Shown here: one piece after another, positions 35,090-43,400 of the stretch
How positions within the stretch are numbered: the first letter of the stretch is position 1
How the letters are laid out: the number at the start of each line of letters is the position of its first letter
NCBI GenBank assembly: GCA_038225855.1
Contig: JBBRQU010000010.1
Span: forward strand, 1-64,000
From: CAHJXF01 sp038225855
GTDB lineage: Bacteria > Pseudomonadota > Gammaproteobacteria > Burkholderiales > Burkholderiaceae_D
Direction of reading: 5' to 3'
DNA: 64,000 bases
The notes under the pieces: generated by a model
What the model saw: only the letters and a program-made list of their open reading frames with translations
What the model was told of the DNA's origin: nothing
Databases searched by the model: none
Position numbers and translations under genes: made by a program

Positions 35090-35788
35090 ATGGCGTTTTT
35101 CTACAGGCACCGGAACGTTCCGGCCAGCGCGGCTGCGTGCGCCGTGATCGCTCTCGCGATTTATTCGCAAGGCCACCGGATGCTGCAAACCAAACGGCAG
35201 AATCCGGAAGAGCCGGTGCAGGTGACCCTCACCGAATTGCCTCCTCCGCCTGCTCCGCTTCCGCCGCCCCCGCCACCGCCCACGCCGCAGCCGCCCAAGC
35301 CCAGTCCGGCTCCGGCGCCGACGCCGCCGATCCCGCGGCCGGTCGAATCGAAGCCGATTCCGGCGCCGAGTCCGAACCCGATTCCCGTGCCGCGTGTCGA
35401 GCCTCCTCCGCCGCCGGCTCCCGCACAGCCGCCGTCACCCCCGCCGGCCCCTCCGGCTCCGCCGGCCGCGTCCGCCGCGTCGACGGTCGATGCAAGCGCC
35501 ACGTATATCGGGCGCGTGCGTGCATACCTGAACGGCATCAAGCGCTATCCGACCGGCCGCGAAGCGAGCATTCAACGGCCCGAGGGCAAGGTTCGCATCT
35601 GGTTCGTCCTGCGACGCGACGGCTCGCTGGTGGATGCCGGCATCGAGGACACGTCGAATTCGATTCTGCTCGACAACGCCGGACTGACGACGATCAAGCG
35701 CGGCAGCATGCCCGCGTTCGAAGGCGCATTCGCTGGCGAGGAAACGCATCGATTTACAGTGGACCTCGACTTCAAAGCGCCGTCGTGA
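35090..35788 (+). CDS. tonB: TonB energy transducer
   Basis: This 232-residue protein has an N-terminal membrane anchor (SAAACAVIALAIYSQG), a long Pro-rich periplasm-spanning section (about 45-125, PPPPAPLPPPPPPPTPQPPKP) and a C-terminal TonB domain (YIGRVRAYLNGIKRYPTGREASIQRPEGKVRIWFVLRRDGSL). It transmits ExbBD energy to outer-membrane receptors. The gene is flanked by exbD and a receptor gene, so it is probably dedicated to that receptor. Confidence 0.93.
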   Translation: MAFFYRHRNVPASAAACAVIALAIYSQGHRMLQTKRQNPEEPVQVTLTELPPPPAPLPPPPPPPTPQPPKPSPAPAPTPPIPRPVESKPIPAPSPNPIPVPRVEPPPPPAPAQPPSPPPAPPAPPAASAASTVDASATYIGRVRAYLNGIKRYPTGREASIQRPEGKVRIWFVLRRDGSLVDAGIEDTSNSILLDNAGLTTIKRGSMPAFEGAFAGEETHRFTVDLDFKAPS

Positions 35789-35869
35789 CGATATTCAATC
35801 AATCATTCTTTAATCTTGATCACGCCTTTTAAAACACTTTTTATTTATGCGATTCTCGGGAGTTTCTCA

Positions 35870-38344
35870 ATGAAGTTCAAAGCCACGCAAATTTCGCTAT
35901 TGGTGTCCGGCCTTTTCATCGCCGCAGGCGTCAATGCGCAGCAGTCGACGACCAACGTCGGCACGATCAACGTCGAAGGACAGCCCGGCGGCACGGGCAC
36001 CGGCCTGATCCAGCAAGAGGAGACTCCCAAGGCGCGCAGCTCGGTGGGTCGCAAGGCGATCGAAACGCAGGCGCCGACCAACAACCCGTATCAGGTCATC
36101 AACCTGTTGCCGGGCGTGTCCACGTTCAGCTATGACGGCACCGGACTGTTCGGGGGCGGGCTGCGGATTCGCGGCTTCAACAGCGATCAGTTGGGCTTCA
36201 CGATCGACGGCGTACCGGTCAACGACTCGGGCAACTTCGCGGTCTTCCCGCAGGAGTACACCGACACCGACAACCTGTGCGAAGTATTCGTCACGCAAGG
36301 ATCGACCGATACCGATGCGCCGCACGTGGGCGCCACCGGCGGCAACGTCGGCTTGGTGACTTGCGCGCCAACCGACAATCGACGCGTGCGCGTCTCGCAG
36401 ACGTTCGGCAATAACGCGCTGGCGAAGACGTTCTTGCGTTACGACACCGGAAAATTCGCCGACGACCGCGTCAAGATGTTTTTCTCGGTCTCGCACGCCG
36501 AAGCCGAGAAGTTCCGCGGCACGGGCTCCGCGTATCGCGACCATATCGACTACAAGGGTGTCCTTTCGCTGGGCGGCGGCAGTCACATCGATGCGGGCCT
36601 TCTTTATAACCGCGCGGTCAACAACAATTACCGCACGCTCACGAAAGCCGAGATCGACAAATACGGCCGCTATCAGGACTTCGGCGCATTCGCTCCGCAA
36701 CATCAGCCCGGCGTGAATGGCACGGCGCAAAACGATACGACTTACGCGCCCAATGTCGCCAATTATGTTTTCAATAATGCACCGGGCGCATCCAACCCGG
36801 ATCGTTTTTACGGTTTCAACCTGAATCCCTTTAGAAACTATATTGCAACGCTAAAAGGCCATTTCCAACTTGCGCCGACCTTGAGCCTCGCCGTCGATCC
36901 CTATCTCTGGTACGGATACGGCACCGGCGGCAATCAATTGCAAACGCTGCGCGAAGGGCAATCGGGCGGATTCCTGCATGGCGGTGGTCGCGATTACAAC
37001 GGCGATGGCGATACGCTCGATACGGTTGCGTTCTATGAAGGCAGCGTGACCAAGACCTATCGTCCGGGCGTCACCACCAAGGTCAATTGGCAAATCGCCG
37101 GCAACAGCATCCTTGCGGGTTACTGGTATGAGCGCGCGCGTCACCAGCAAACTGCGCCTTATGTCACGATTGCCAATGACGGCACGGCCGCCGATATCTG
37201 GTTGCGCAACGAGGAGCAATTTCAACGCAACGCCGATGGTTCGCGCGCGCAGTTCCGCGACTGGTACACCATCAGCACCGGCAAGTCCGCCTTCCTGCAG
37301 GACACCGTGAGTTTCTTTCAGGACAGGCTGACGTTCGTTGGCGGCGGGCGCTACACCACGCTGGGCCGCACGTTCCGCAATTCCGCCAACCAGGGAACCA
37401 CGGTCACGGGTCTGGGCCAGACCGGAAGCGGCGGCGCAGATTACACGATCGAAAAAGAGTATTCGAAATTCCTGCCCAACCTCGGCATCAAGTACCAATT
37501 GACGACCGAGCAATCGCTGTTCGCCAATGCGGCCAAGAATTTCAAGGCGCCGCCCAACTTCGCGTATTCCAACCTCGCGGTCAGCAATGCTTCGGCAATA
37601 GCGCCGGTCACTTTCGTCAACGGCGTTGCGACCAATTTCCGTATTCTCGAGCCGCAGGTCGGGCCGGAGACGGCGCATAACTACGACGCGGGCTATCGCT
37701 ATGCGGGCGGACGCGTGACGTTCTCGGGCTCGGTGTTCTACATCAACTACAAGGATCGCATCGCCGCGTTGATCGATCCGAACACAGGCACCCAGGGTCA
37801 GGCGATCAACCTGGGCGACTCGACCACCAAGGGGTTCGAGCTCGAGAGCGGCTACAGCATCACGAAAAATCTGGCGGCCTATGGCTCGCTTTCGTACACC
37901 AAGACGCGCATCAAGGGCAACCTGCTGCTCGGCGGCGGACCCAAATTCGAAGCGACCGCAGGCAAGGAGTTTCCCGATACGCCACGCTGGCTCTCGGGCT
38001 TCGCGCTTCAGTATTCGGACGAGAACTGGATCGCGGGCGTCGATGCGAAGTACACCGGCAAGCGCTACTCGACACTGGTCAACGACGACAGCATCGGCGG
38101 CTACACCTTGTTCGGCACGACCGCAGGCTACAAGTTCGGCTCGAACTCCTTCATGAAGAATCCGATCTTGCGGCTCAATGTGTACAACATTTTCGGCCGT
38201 CAATATTTGAGTCTGAATGGTCCTTCGGGCAGCAACTTCGGCGTGCGCGCGAATCCGATCGTGGGTCTGCCAACCTACTTCGCGCAAACCTTCTATGTCG
38301 GCGCCCCCCGGACCACCGTTTTGACGTTCGCGTCGGACTTCTGA
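35870..38344 (+). CDS. TonB-dependent outer-membrane receptor
   Basis: This 824-residue protein has a signal peptide ending GVNAQQ, a plug domain (about 50-190: NNPYQVINLLPGVSTFSYDGTGLFGGGLRIRGFNSDQLGFTIDGVPVND) and a 22-strand barrel finishing in TVLTFASDF, with the terminal Phe used by the BAM machinery. The substrate is unknown; iron chelates, haem or glycans are all possible. I start at the ATG at 35870, preceded by GGGAG, which begins the signal peptide. The exbB gene follows after 16 bases. Confidence 0.93.
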   Translation: MKFKATQISLLVSGLFIAAGVNAQQSTTNVGTINVEGQPGGTGTGLIQQEETPKARSSVGRKAIETQAPTNNPYQVINLLPGVSTFSYDGTGLFGGGLRIRGFNSDQLGFTIDGVPVNDSGNFAVFPQEYTDTDNLCEVFVTQGSTDTDAPHVGATGGNVGLVTCAPTDNRRVRVSQTFGNNALAKTFLRYDTGKFADDRVKMFFSVSHAEAEKFRGTGSAYRDHIDYKGVLSLGGGSHIDAGLLYNRAVNNNYRTLTKAEIDKYGRYQDFGAFAPQHQPGVNGTAQNDTTYAPNVANYVFNNAPGASNPDRFYGFNLNPFRNYIATLKGHFQLAPTLSLAVDPYLWYGYGTGGNQLQTLREGQSGGFLHGGGRDYNGDGDTLDTVAFYEGSVTKTYRPGVTTKVNWQIAGNSILAGYWYERARHQQTAPYVTIANDGTAADIWLRNEEQFQRNADGSRAQFRDWYTISTGKSAFLQDTVSFFQDRLTFVGGGRYTTLGRTFRNSANQGTTVTGLGQTGSGGADYTIEKEYSKFLPNLGIKYQLTTEQSLFANAAKNFKAPPNFAYSNLAVSNASAIAPVTFVNGVATNFRILEPQVGPETAHNYDAGYRYAGGRVTFSGSVFYINYKDRIAALIDPNTGTQGQAINLGDSTTKGFELESGYSITKNLAAYGSLSYTKTRIKGNLLLGGGPKFEATAGKEFPDTPRWLSGFALQYSDENWIAGVDAKYTGKRYSTLVNDDSIGGYTLFGTTAGYKFGSNSFMKNPILRLNVYNIFGRQYLSLNGPSGSNFGVRANPIVGLPTYFAQTFYVGAPRTTVLTFASDF

Positions 38345-38360
38345 AGCGGAAAAAAATGCC

Positions 38361-38945
38361 ATGGACCTGACCATCCTTCACGACATCACCTTCTACGCGC
38401 TGTATGCGGCGTTGGCGATTGCCGTCTTCGTAGCCATCGAACGGCTGTTCTTTTTCTCGCAGACGTCGAGGCGTACGCGCGAACTCGAAGACGCGGTCGA
38501 GCATGGCGCAGTGCCGCCTGCGGCGTTGGTCGATGCCGACAACGTGCCCGCGCGCGCGGCCAAGCACATGCTCGACCGCTTGCCGAACATCGAGTCCCGG
38601 CACGACCTCGAAGACCTGTCCGAAGAAGTGTTCATCGATTCGCGCACGCAGTTGGCCAAGCGCTTGTGGATGCTCGATACGATCGTGACCGCGTCGCCGC
38701 TGCTCGGCCTCCTCGGCACAATCCTCGGCATCATCGATACCTTCACAGCACTGGCGCGCTCCGGGATCTCGGACCCTTCGGGCGTGTCGGCGGGCATCGG
38801 CACGGCGCTGTTCGCAACCGCGCTCGGCATTTCGGTGGCGCTCTTCGGGCTCGTGTTCTTCAATCTCTTCCAGGAGCGCATCGAGCGCCTGTCGGATCAG
38901 ATGAAGGTCTTGATCCTCAGGCTATCAGCCTTGAAGCCGGTTTGA
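38361..38945 (+). CDS. exbB: ExbB/TolQ/MotA-type proton channel protein
   Basis: This 194-residue inner-membrane protein has three transmembrane helices, with the conserved segment LDTIVTASPLLGLLGTILGIIDTF and the third helix GIGTALFATALGISVALFGLVFFNLF. It assembles with ExbD as the TonB motor. It is encoded last in the cluster rather than before exbD. A hairpin follows, and then the sigma-54 regulator gene after about 400 bases, so it probably closes the operon. Confidence 0.92.
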   Translation: MDLTILHDITFYALYAALAIAVFVAIERLFFFSQTSRRTRELEDAVEHGAVPPAALVDADNVPARAAKHMLDRLPNIESRHDLEDLSEEVFIDSRTQLAKRLWMLDTIVTASPLLGLLGTILGIIDTFTALARSGISDPSGVSAGIGTALFATALGISVALFGLVFFNLFQERIERLSDQMKVLILRLSALKPV

Positions 38946-39362
38946 GCCGACGTCCGCCCACGAACGGCGGACCGACGCAGCCATTTTTTTCCGTCTCGGA
39001 AATGAAAAACGTTTGTGGCACTATGTCACAGTTGATGCCTCCGACTCTGGACAACCACTGCCGTTGAAGTTATTCTAAGTCCGACCGCCAACGCTTCCTG
39101 ACGCGGCATGGATTTCACGAGGCTCGCTGAGGAATCATCGCGAATATTTTTAAGACTCAATACGCAATTGGAGAAATTTGGCAACTCTTAATAAGGGAAT
39201 AATGCCGATGAAGTAAGGTAATACAAGCCGCCCACCCTGAATAAGAAAACAATATATTTAGGCAGCATTGATCGACTCTGAAATCGCGTGTAAAGCGATT
39301 GCTGTTCTTGAGTTGGTCGATACATGCTCGGTGTACGATCGAATCGTGGGCGGGAGATACAA
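38946..39362. other. AT-rich gap before the sigma-54 regulator
   Basis: No gene is supported here. The stretch becomes distinctly AT-rich from about 38985, the start of the lower-GC region that runs to about 49700. It contains a near-palindrome GTGGCA-CTA-TGTCAC at 39015-39029, which could be a regulator site (it resembles, but does not match, a CRP site). A weak hairpin precedes it. Confidence 0.5.
38952..38990 (+). terminator. possible terminator after exbB
   Basis: GTCCGCC (38952-38958) pairs with GGCGGAC (38966-38972) around a 7-base loop. A run of seven T begins 11 bases later, which is further than ideal for a Rho-independent terminator. Confidence 0.4.
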
Positions 39363-40700
39363 ATGCTGGGTTTGCGAAGGCTGATTTGCATTGCAATTTC
39401 CGATGACGGCGCGCTTGAACCTATCAAGCGTCGGATGTCCGATTGGGACGTTAGTTTTGCGCGGAATATTAACGACGCCGACTGTCTACTGCGGCGTTCT
39501 GACTTTCTCGTTGGAATCGTCGCCGTCTCCAAGCTCGACCAAGAAAACGTTGGCGAAATAACAGCGTTACTGAACGCTCATTCCAATATCCAATGGATCG
39601 GCGTTTTTCCGGCGGGGATTTGTGAATCCAGCCGATGGCGCGAGTTGATCGTCGATTCTCTCGTCGATTTTCATACTCTTCCGATCGACTTTGATCGATT
39701 GGCTCAGATAGTTGGCCACTTTCATGGCATGGCCAAATTGCGCGAGCAAACGAAACTCTTGCCGCGCTCCTCAAAAGACAGCTTTTTGATCGGCAATGGA
39801 CCCGCAATGGGTCAATTGCTTCATCATATTCGAAAGGTTGCGCGCGTCGATGCGCCGGTCCTTATCTCGGGTGAGAGCGGCAGCGGTAAAGATCTTGCGG
39901 CGCAGGCATTACATCGCTATTCCAATCGCGCCACGCAACCTTTTGTTCCAGTGAACTGCGGCGCAATACCCGCCAGTCTCATTCAGTCCGAATTGTTCGG
40001 GTACGAGCGGGGCGCGTTCACCGGAGCGGCTCATTCAAAGCGCGGCATGTTCGAGTCGGCGGCGGGCGGCACGCTTTTTCTGGATGAAATCGCCGATCTT
40101 TCGCTCGAACTTCAAACCAATCTATTGCGCTTCCTTCAAGAAAAAACGATTAACCGTGTCGGTTCGACGCAGAGCATCGTTATCGATGTCCGCATCATTG
40201 CGGCCACGCACGCCAATCTCGAGGAAGCGGTACGCAATGGAAAATTTCGTGAGGACCTTTTCTATCGCTTGAACGTATTGAGCCTGACCGTACCGCCGTT
40301 GCGAGAACGTCCGGAAGACGTCACGGCGCTCGCTCAATATTTTTTCACCAAATTCGCTGCGGACAAAAATCCCCGCTTGGCGGGTTTCAGTAAAAACGCA
40401 ATGCGCGCGATGGAAGGCTACGTTTGGCCAGGGAACGTGCGGGAGTTGATCAACCGCGTCCGAAAGGCCATGGTCATGGCCGAAGGACGTCTGGTGACTG
40501 TGAGCGACCTTGGCTTGAAACAGCCCGCCGAATCGAAGTTTCGGGAAGCGCTGGGCGATATCCGGGTTACTGCTGAACGTCAGGCGGTCGTGACCGGCCT
40601 GCATCGCGCGCAAAAGAACGTGAGTCAAGCAGCTCGCGATCTGGGCGTCTCTCGAATGACGATGTATCGGCTCATGGCCAAGCATGACATCAATTTTTAG
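39363..40700 (+). CDS. sigma-54-dependent transcriptional activator (VpsR/FleQ-like)
   Basis: This 445-residue regulator has an N-terminal receiver-like domain of about 125 residues lacking a convincing phosphoacceptor pattern. The AAA+ domain has Walker A GESGSGKD at 170-177, the sigma-54 contact loop GAFTGA at 217-222 and Walker B GGTLFLDEI at 235-243. A Fis-type helix-turn-helix ends it (NVSQAARDLGVSRMTMYRLMAKHDI). The layout matches VpsR/FleQ-type regulators of matrix and surface structures. I start at the ATG preceded by GGGAG, not at 39324. The next gene has a sigma-54 promoter match, so it is the probable target. Confidence 0.93.
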   Translation: MLGLRRLICIAISDDGALEPIKRRMSDWDVSFARNINDADCLLRRSDFLVGIVAVSKLDQENVGEITALLNAHSNIQWIGVFPAGICESSRWRELIVDSLVDFHTLPIDFDRLAQIVGHFHGMAKLREQTKLLPRSSKDSFLIGNGPAMGQLLHHIRKVARVDAPVLISGESGSGKDLAAQALHRYSNRATQPFVPVNCGAIPASLIQSELFGYERGAFTGAAHSKRGMFESAAGGTLFLDEIADLSLELQTNLLRFLQEKTINRVGSTQSIVIDVRIIAATHANLEEAVRNGKFREDLFYRLNVLSLTVPPLRERPEDVTALAQYFFTKFAADKNPRLAGFSKNAMRAMEGYVWPGNVRELINRVRKAMVMAEGRLVTVSDLGLKQPAESKFREALGDIRVTAERQAVVTGLHRAQKNVSQAARDLGVSRMTMYRLMAKHDINF

Positions 40701-41126
40701 AGCGCCGCTTGTGCAGTGAAGTCTTTTGCCGTGTTGTGCAATTCGATCCGGCAACGACGAACCCGTCGACGGGACGTGTCACTGATCTGATACACCGATC
40801 GATGCATGCGCCAAGCCGGACCTTTCGATTTAACTGATTGATTTTTTAAAGAGATCGGACGGAAAATCTGCTTCCTAGACCTCCTATTCCATTGAACTAG
40901 TATTTACCCAGTCTCATTGTTGTTACACAATGCCATGCAAAATTTATCGACCGAGCTGCATATGACCGTTGATGACCCAAAATCCCATGGCCTGCCGAAA
41001 CATTTATTCATCTTATTCAACGATCTAAACCGCCCAACTCCTATGTGGAATGCACCTTGCATTAGCTGTGAGTGGATTGGTCTTATCGCCAGCCAGCGTG
41101 AATCTCAACTTTTTTAGGGGACTTTT
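40701..41126 (+). other. leader and control region of the Gly-rich protein gene
   Basis: No gene is supported in these 426 bases. They hold the sigma-54 promoter match at 41046-41061 and an AGGGGA ribosome binding site just before the ATG at 41127. About 345 bases lie between the regulator stop and the promoter, ample room for enhancer-type binding sites, but I could not single one out. Confidence 0.55.
41046..41061 (+). promoter_or_regulatory. sigma-54 (-24/-12) promoter
   Basis: TGGAATGCACCTTGCA fits the consensus TGGCACRNNNNTTGCW at all invariant places: GG and GC are 10 bases apart, R is G and TTGCA is complete. Only two of the less strict CAC positions differ. Transcription would start near 41072, giving a leader of about 55 bases before the Gly-rich protein gene. 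The sigma-54 activator is encoded immediately upstream. Confidence 0.75.
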
Positions 41127-42941
41127 ATGCAGAAAACGATCTTGGCGTCGGCCGTTGCATTGGCCTTCATCGCCACGCCGGTCTGGGCGAACCCGACCAA
41201 CAACGGTACCGACGGTACGACCGGCGCAACGACCGGCACCCAAACCGCAACGGCAACATCTACACAGGGAGGAAACGCGCCGCAAGCAAACGAGAACTCG
41301 ACCGCCTCGCAAAACAACAGCGTGGACAGTCGCAATCAATCGGACAACAAGAACCAGTCCGATCAAAACAACAACAAGAGTTCCGGTGACAATCGCAACA
41401 ATACCGGTCGCTCCAGCGCTGAAGGCTACGGCACGACCGCAGCCAGCAATGGTTCGACGGCAACGGCGAACTTCAGCAATTCGTTCAACACCAACAAGGC
41501 GGTCGCGCTGAGTCGTCTGGACGGAACGGTGTCGAACATTCGTGTCAACGGCATCGGTAACAACGCGATCAACAGCGGCAATTCGAATGGCGGTATCGGC
41601 GGCAATGGCACCGGCGGCAACGCAACCGGCGGCGCCAACGGCGGCAATGGCGGCACCGGAAGCGGAGGTGCTGGAGGCAATGGCGGCACAAGCGGCACTG
41701 CAACTGGCGGTGCTGGTGGCGCGGGCGGCTCGAGCGGCACGGCAACCGGCGGTGCTGGTGGCGCGGGCGGCGCGGGCGGCAACGCAAGCGCCTCCAACGG
41801 CAGTGCCAGCAACGGCAGCAACACGGCTGGTGCAGCGACGAACAACGGTGCTCGTGCAGGCGACGGCGGCAACGGTGGTCGTGCCGGCAACGCAACCGGC
41901 GGCGACGGCGGCAACGGTACCGGAACGGGTGGCTTTGCATTGTCTGCCAATTTGTCACGTGGCGGCGGCGCCGATGCTTCCAGCGAAGCAACCGGTGGCC
42001 GGAGTTCGTCGGAAAACGCATCTCGTTCCGGCGGCGCTCTGAGTGCTTCGGTCGGTGTCGGCACCGGTGGTCCTGGTGGCGGCGGCGGGGCGAGATCCGG
42101 TAACGCCGGAAGCGCCGATGGCGGCACCTCGGGCAATGCGAACGGTGGTTCTGCCAACGGCGGCAATGGCGGCACGAGCGGTATGCCACCGTCGGGTGCA
42201 GGGGGCGCCGGCGGCACAGCAAACGGCGGCACGAGCGGCGGCGCAGCGGGTGGCGCAACCAGCACCGCCGGCAATGCAGGCAATGGCGGCAACGGTACGG
42301 GCGGCACTGGCAGCGGTGGTGCTTCCACGGCCACGACCGGTTCGGCAACCGGTACGGCGACGTCGACCGGAGGCGCCGGCACGACAGGCGCCACGACCGC
42401 GACTGGCGGCGGTGGCAACTCGGGTCCTGCGACCGCAACTGCGGGTGCGGGAACCGGATCCGGTGCTGCGGGCGGCAATGCGACCAACAACGCCGGTAAC
42501 GGCGGCGGCGGTGGCTCTGCGACCAACGGCAACGCGACAACCACGGCCAGCAACGGCAACGCGACGAACGGCAGCTCAACCGGCGGTACCGCGCAAGGCG
42601 CAGGCGGCGCGACTGGCGCAACCGGTACGAGCACGGCTGGCAACGGAGCAACCGGCGCAACCGGCACCAGCACCGGCGGTACCGGAGCAACTGGCGCAAC
42701 CGGCACTGGCGGTCAAGGAGGCGGTACGGGCGGTACGGCGACGGCAGCTGTAGGCAACGGTGCGGCGGGCGGCGCAGGCGGCAGCAACGCTCCAAACGCC
42801 GGAGTATTCAACCTGTCCAACGCCATGACCGGAGCCGCGCAGTCTGCGGCGGGCATCCTCGTAATCAGCCAGAATAGTGGCATCGCGGCGCTGACGCAGC
42901 AAAGCGTCAACGTGCAAGCCAACTTGAACATCGGCAGGTAG
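41127..42941 (+). CDS. exported Asn/Gln- and Gly-rich repeat protein, candidate fibre or matrix subunit
   Basis: This 604-residue protein has a Sec signal peptide (MQKTILASAVALAFIATPVWA). Next comes an Asn/Gln/Ser/Thr-rich part (about 22-115), a short ordered piece (FSNSFNTNKAVALSRLDGTVSNIRVNGIGNNAINSG), and about 420 residues of irregular Gly/Ala/Thr/Ser/Asn repeats (GGAGGAGG, GTATGG, NGGNGG, TGATGTS). The last 45 residues are non-repetitive (FNLSNAMTG...LVISQNSGIAALTQQSVNVQANLNIG). The tail shares QNSG-x3-L-x-Q...NVQ with the 126-residue protein that follows. A strong terminator follows it and a sigma-54 promoter precedes it, so it may be made in excess as the main subunit. No homologue with known function is recognised. 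Confidence 0.8.
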   Translation: MQKTILASAVALAFIATPVWANPTNNGTDGTTGATTGTQTATATSTQGGNAPQANENSTASQNNSVDSRNQSDNKNQSDQNNNKSSGDNRNNTGRSSAEGYGTTAASNGSTATANFSNSFNTNKAVALSRLDGTVSNIRVNGIGNNAINSGNSNGGIGGNGTGGNATGGANGGNGGTGSGGAGGNGGTSGTATGGAGGAGGSSGTATGGAGGAGGAGGNASASNGSASNGSNTAGAATNNGARAGDGGNGGRAGNATGGDGGNGTGTGGFALSANLSRGGGADASSEATGGRSSSENASRSGGALSASVGVGTGGPGGGGGARSGNAGSADGGTSGNANGGSANGGNGGTSGMPPSGAGGAGGTANGGTSGGAAGGATSTAGNAGNGGNGTGGTGSGGASTATTGSATGTATSTGGAGTTGATTATGGGGNSGPATATAGAGTGSGAAGGNATNNAGNGGGGGSATNGNATTTASNGNATNGSSTGGTAQGAGGATGATGTSTAGNGATGATGTSTGGTGATGATGTGGQGGGTGGTATAAVGNGAAGGAGGSNAPNAGVFNLSNAMTGAAQSAAGILVISQNSGIAALTQQSVNVQANLNIGR

Positions 42942-42950
42942 TCGACGGTC

Positions 42951-42983
42951 ACGCCGGAGGCGCTTCTTGCCTCCGGCGTTTTT
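42951..42983 (+). terminator. Rho-independent terminator inside the secretion gene cluster
   Basis: ACGCCGGAGGC (42951-42961), loop GCTTCTT, and the exact complement GCCTCCGGCGT (42969-42979) are followed by a run of T. It stands 9 bases after the Gly-rich gene stop and 20 bases before the next gene. Only read-through transcripts would reach the downstream genes, giving a high ratio of Gly-rich protein to accessory proteins. Confidence 0.92.
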
Positions 42984-43003
42984 GGTTGAAAAAGGGGACG
43001 GGC

Positions 43004-43384
43004 ATGTTGAACAAACGCAGTGGGTTCATCGCCAGTTTCGCATTGTCTGGAACTCTGGTTTCGCTAACACCGGCAATAGCCGAGGACAAGCTTCCTATTC
43101 CAATGGCGCAGTCAAATGCACCGTTGCAAAGTTTGTTCGCGGAAAAGGTTCTGGATCAGAAAGCGCTGGCAAAGCAACGCGGTGGTACTGATCCGGGTGT
43201 ATTAAACGACATGAAATTGAATGGAGTCGTCAGCGATAACCGGGCATCCAATCTGACAACTGGCAACAACGCCATTACCGATGGCGCGTTCAGCGGTGTC
43301 AGCGGCGTTCCGCTTGTTGTCCAGAATTCCGGCAACAATGTCCTGATTCAAAGCGCCACAATTATCAACGTGCAAGTCAAATAG
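43004..43384 (+). CDS. small exported protein with double-glycine site
   Basis: This 126-residue protein has a Sec signal peptide ending TPAIA at about residue 26. A 35-residue leader-like segment follows, ending LDQKALAKQRGG with Gly60-Gly61, then a 65-residue tail (TDPGVLNDMKLNGVVSDN...TGNNAITDGAFSGVSGVPLVVQNSGNNVLIQSATIINVQV). The double glycine and the hydrophobic spacing before it resemble C39 peptidase sites, and a C39 peptidase is encoded 16 bases downstream. The tail resembles the C-terminus of the Gly-rich protein. It may be a minor fibre subunit or nucleator. The ATG follows AAAGGGGA; an upstream TTG is unlikely. Confidence 0.82.
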   Translation: MLNKRSGFIASFALSGTLVSLTPAIAEDKLPIPMAQSNAPLQSLFAEKVLDQKALAKQRGGTDPGVLNDMKLNGVVSDNRASNLTTGNNAITDGAFSGVSGVPLVVQNSGNNVLIQSATIINVQVK

Positions 43385-43400
43385 ACTTGTCAGGATTGTC

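Noticed and set aside
39014..39030. CRP site TGTGG-N7-TCACA
   Set aside because: The spacing is one base too long and one half-site deviates; noted only as a near-palindrome.
41600..42800. Collagen-like or PE_PGRS-like repeats in the Gly-rich protein
   Set aside because: There is no Gly-X-Y periodicity and no PE domain; Gly occurs in irregular GG, GGAGG and TG runs.
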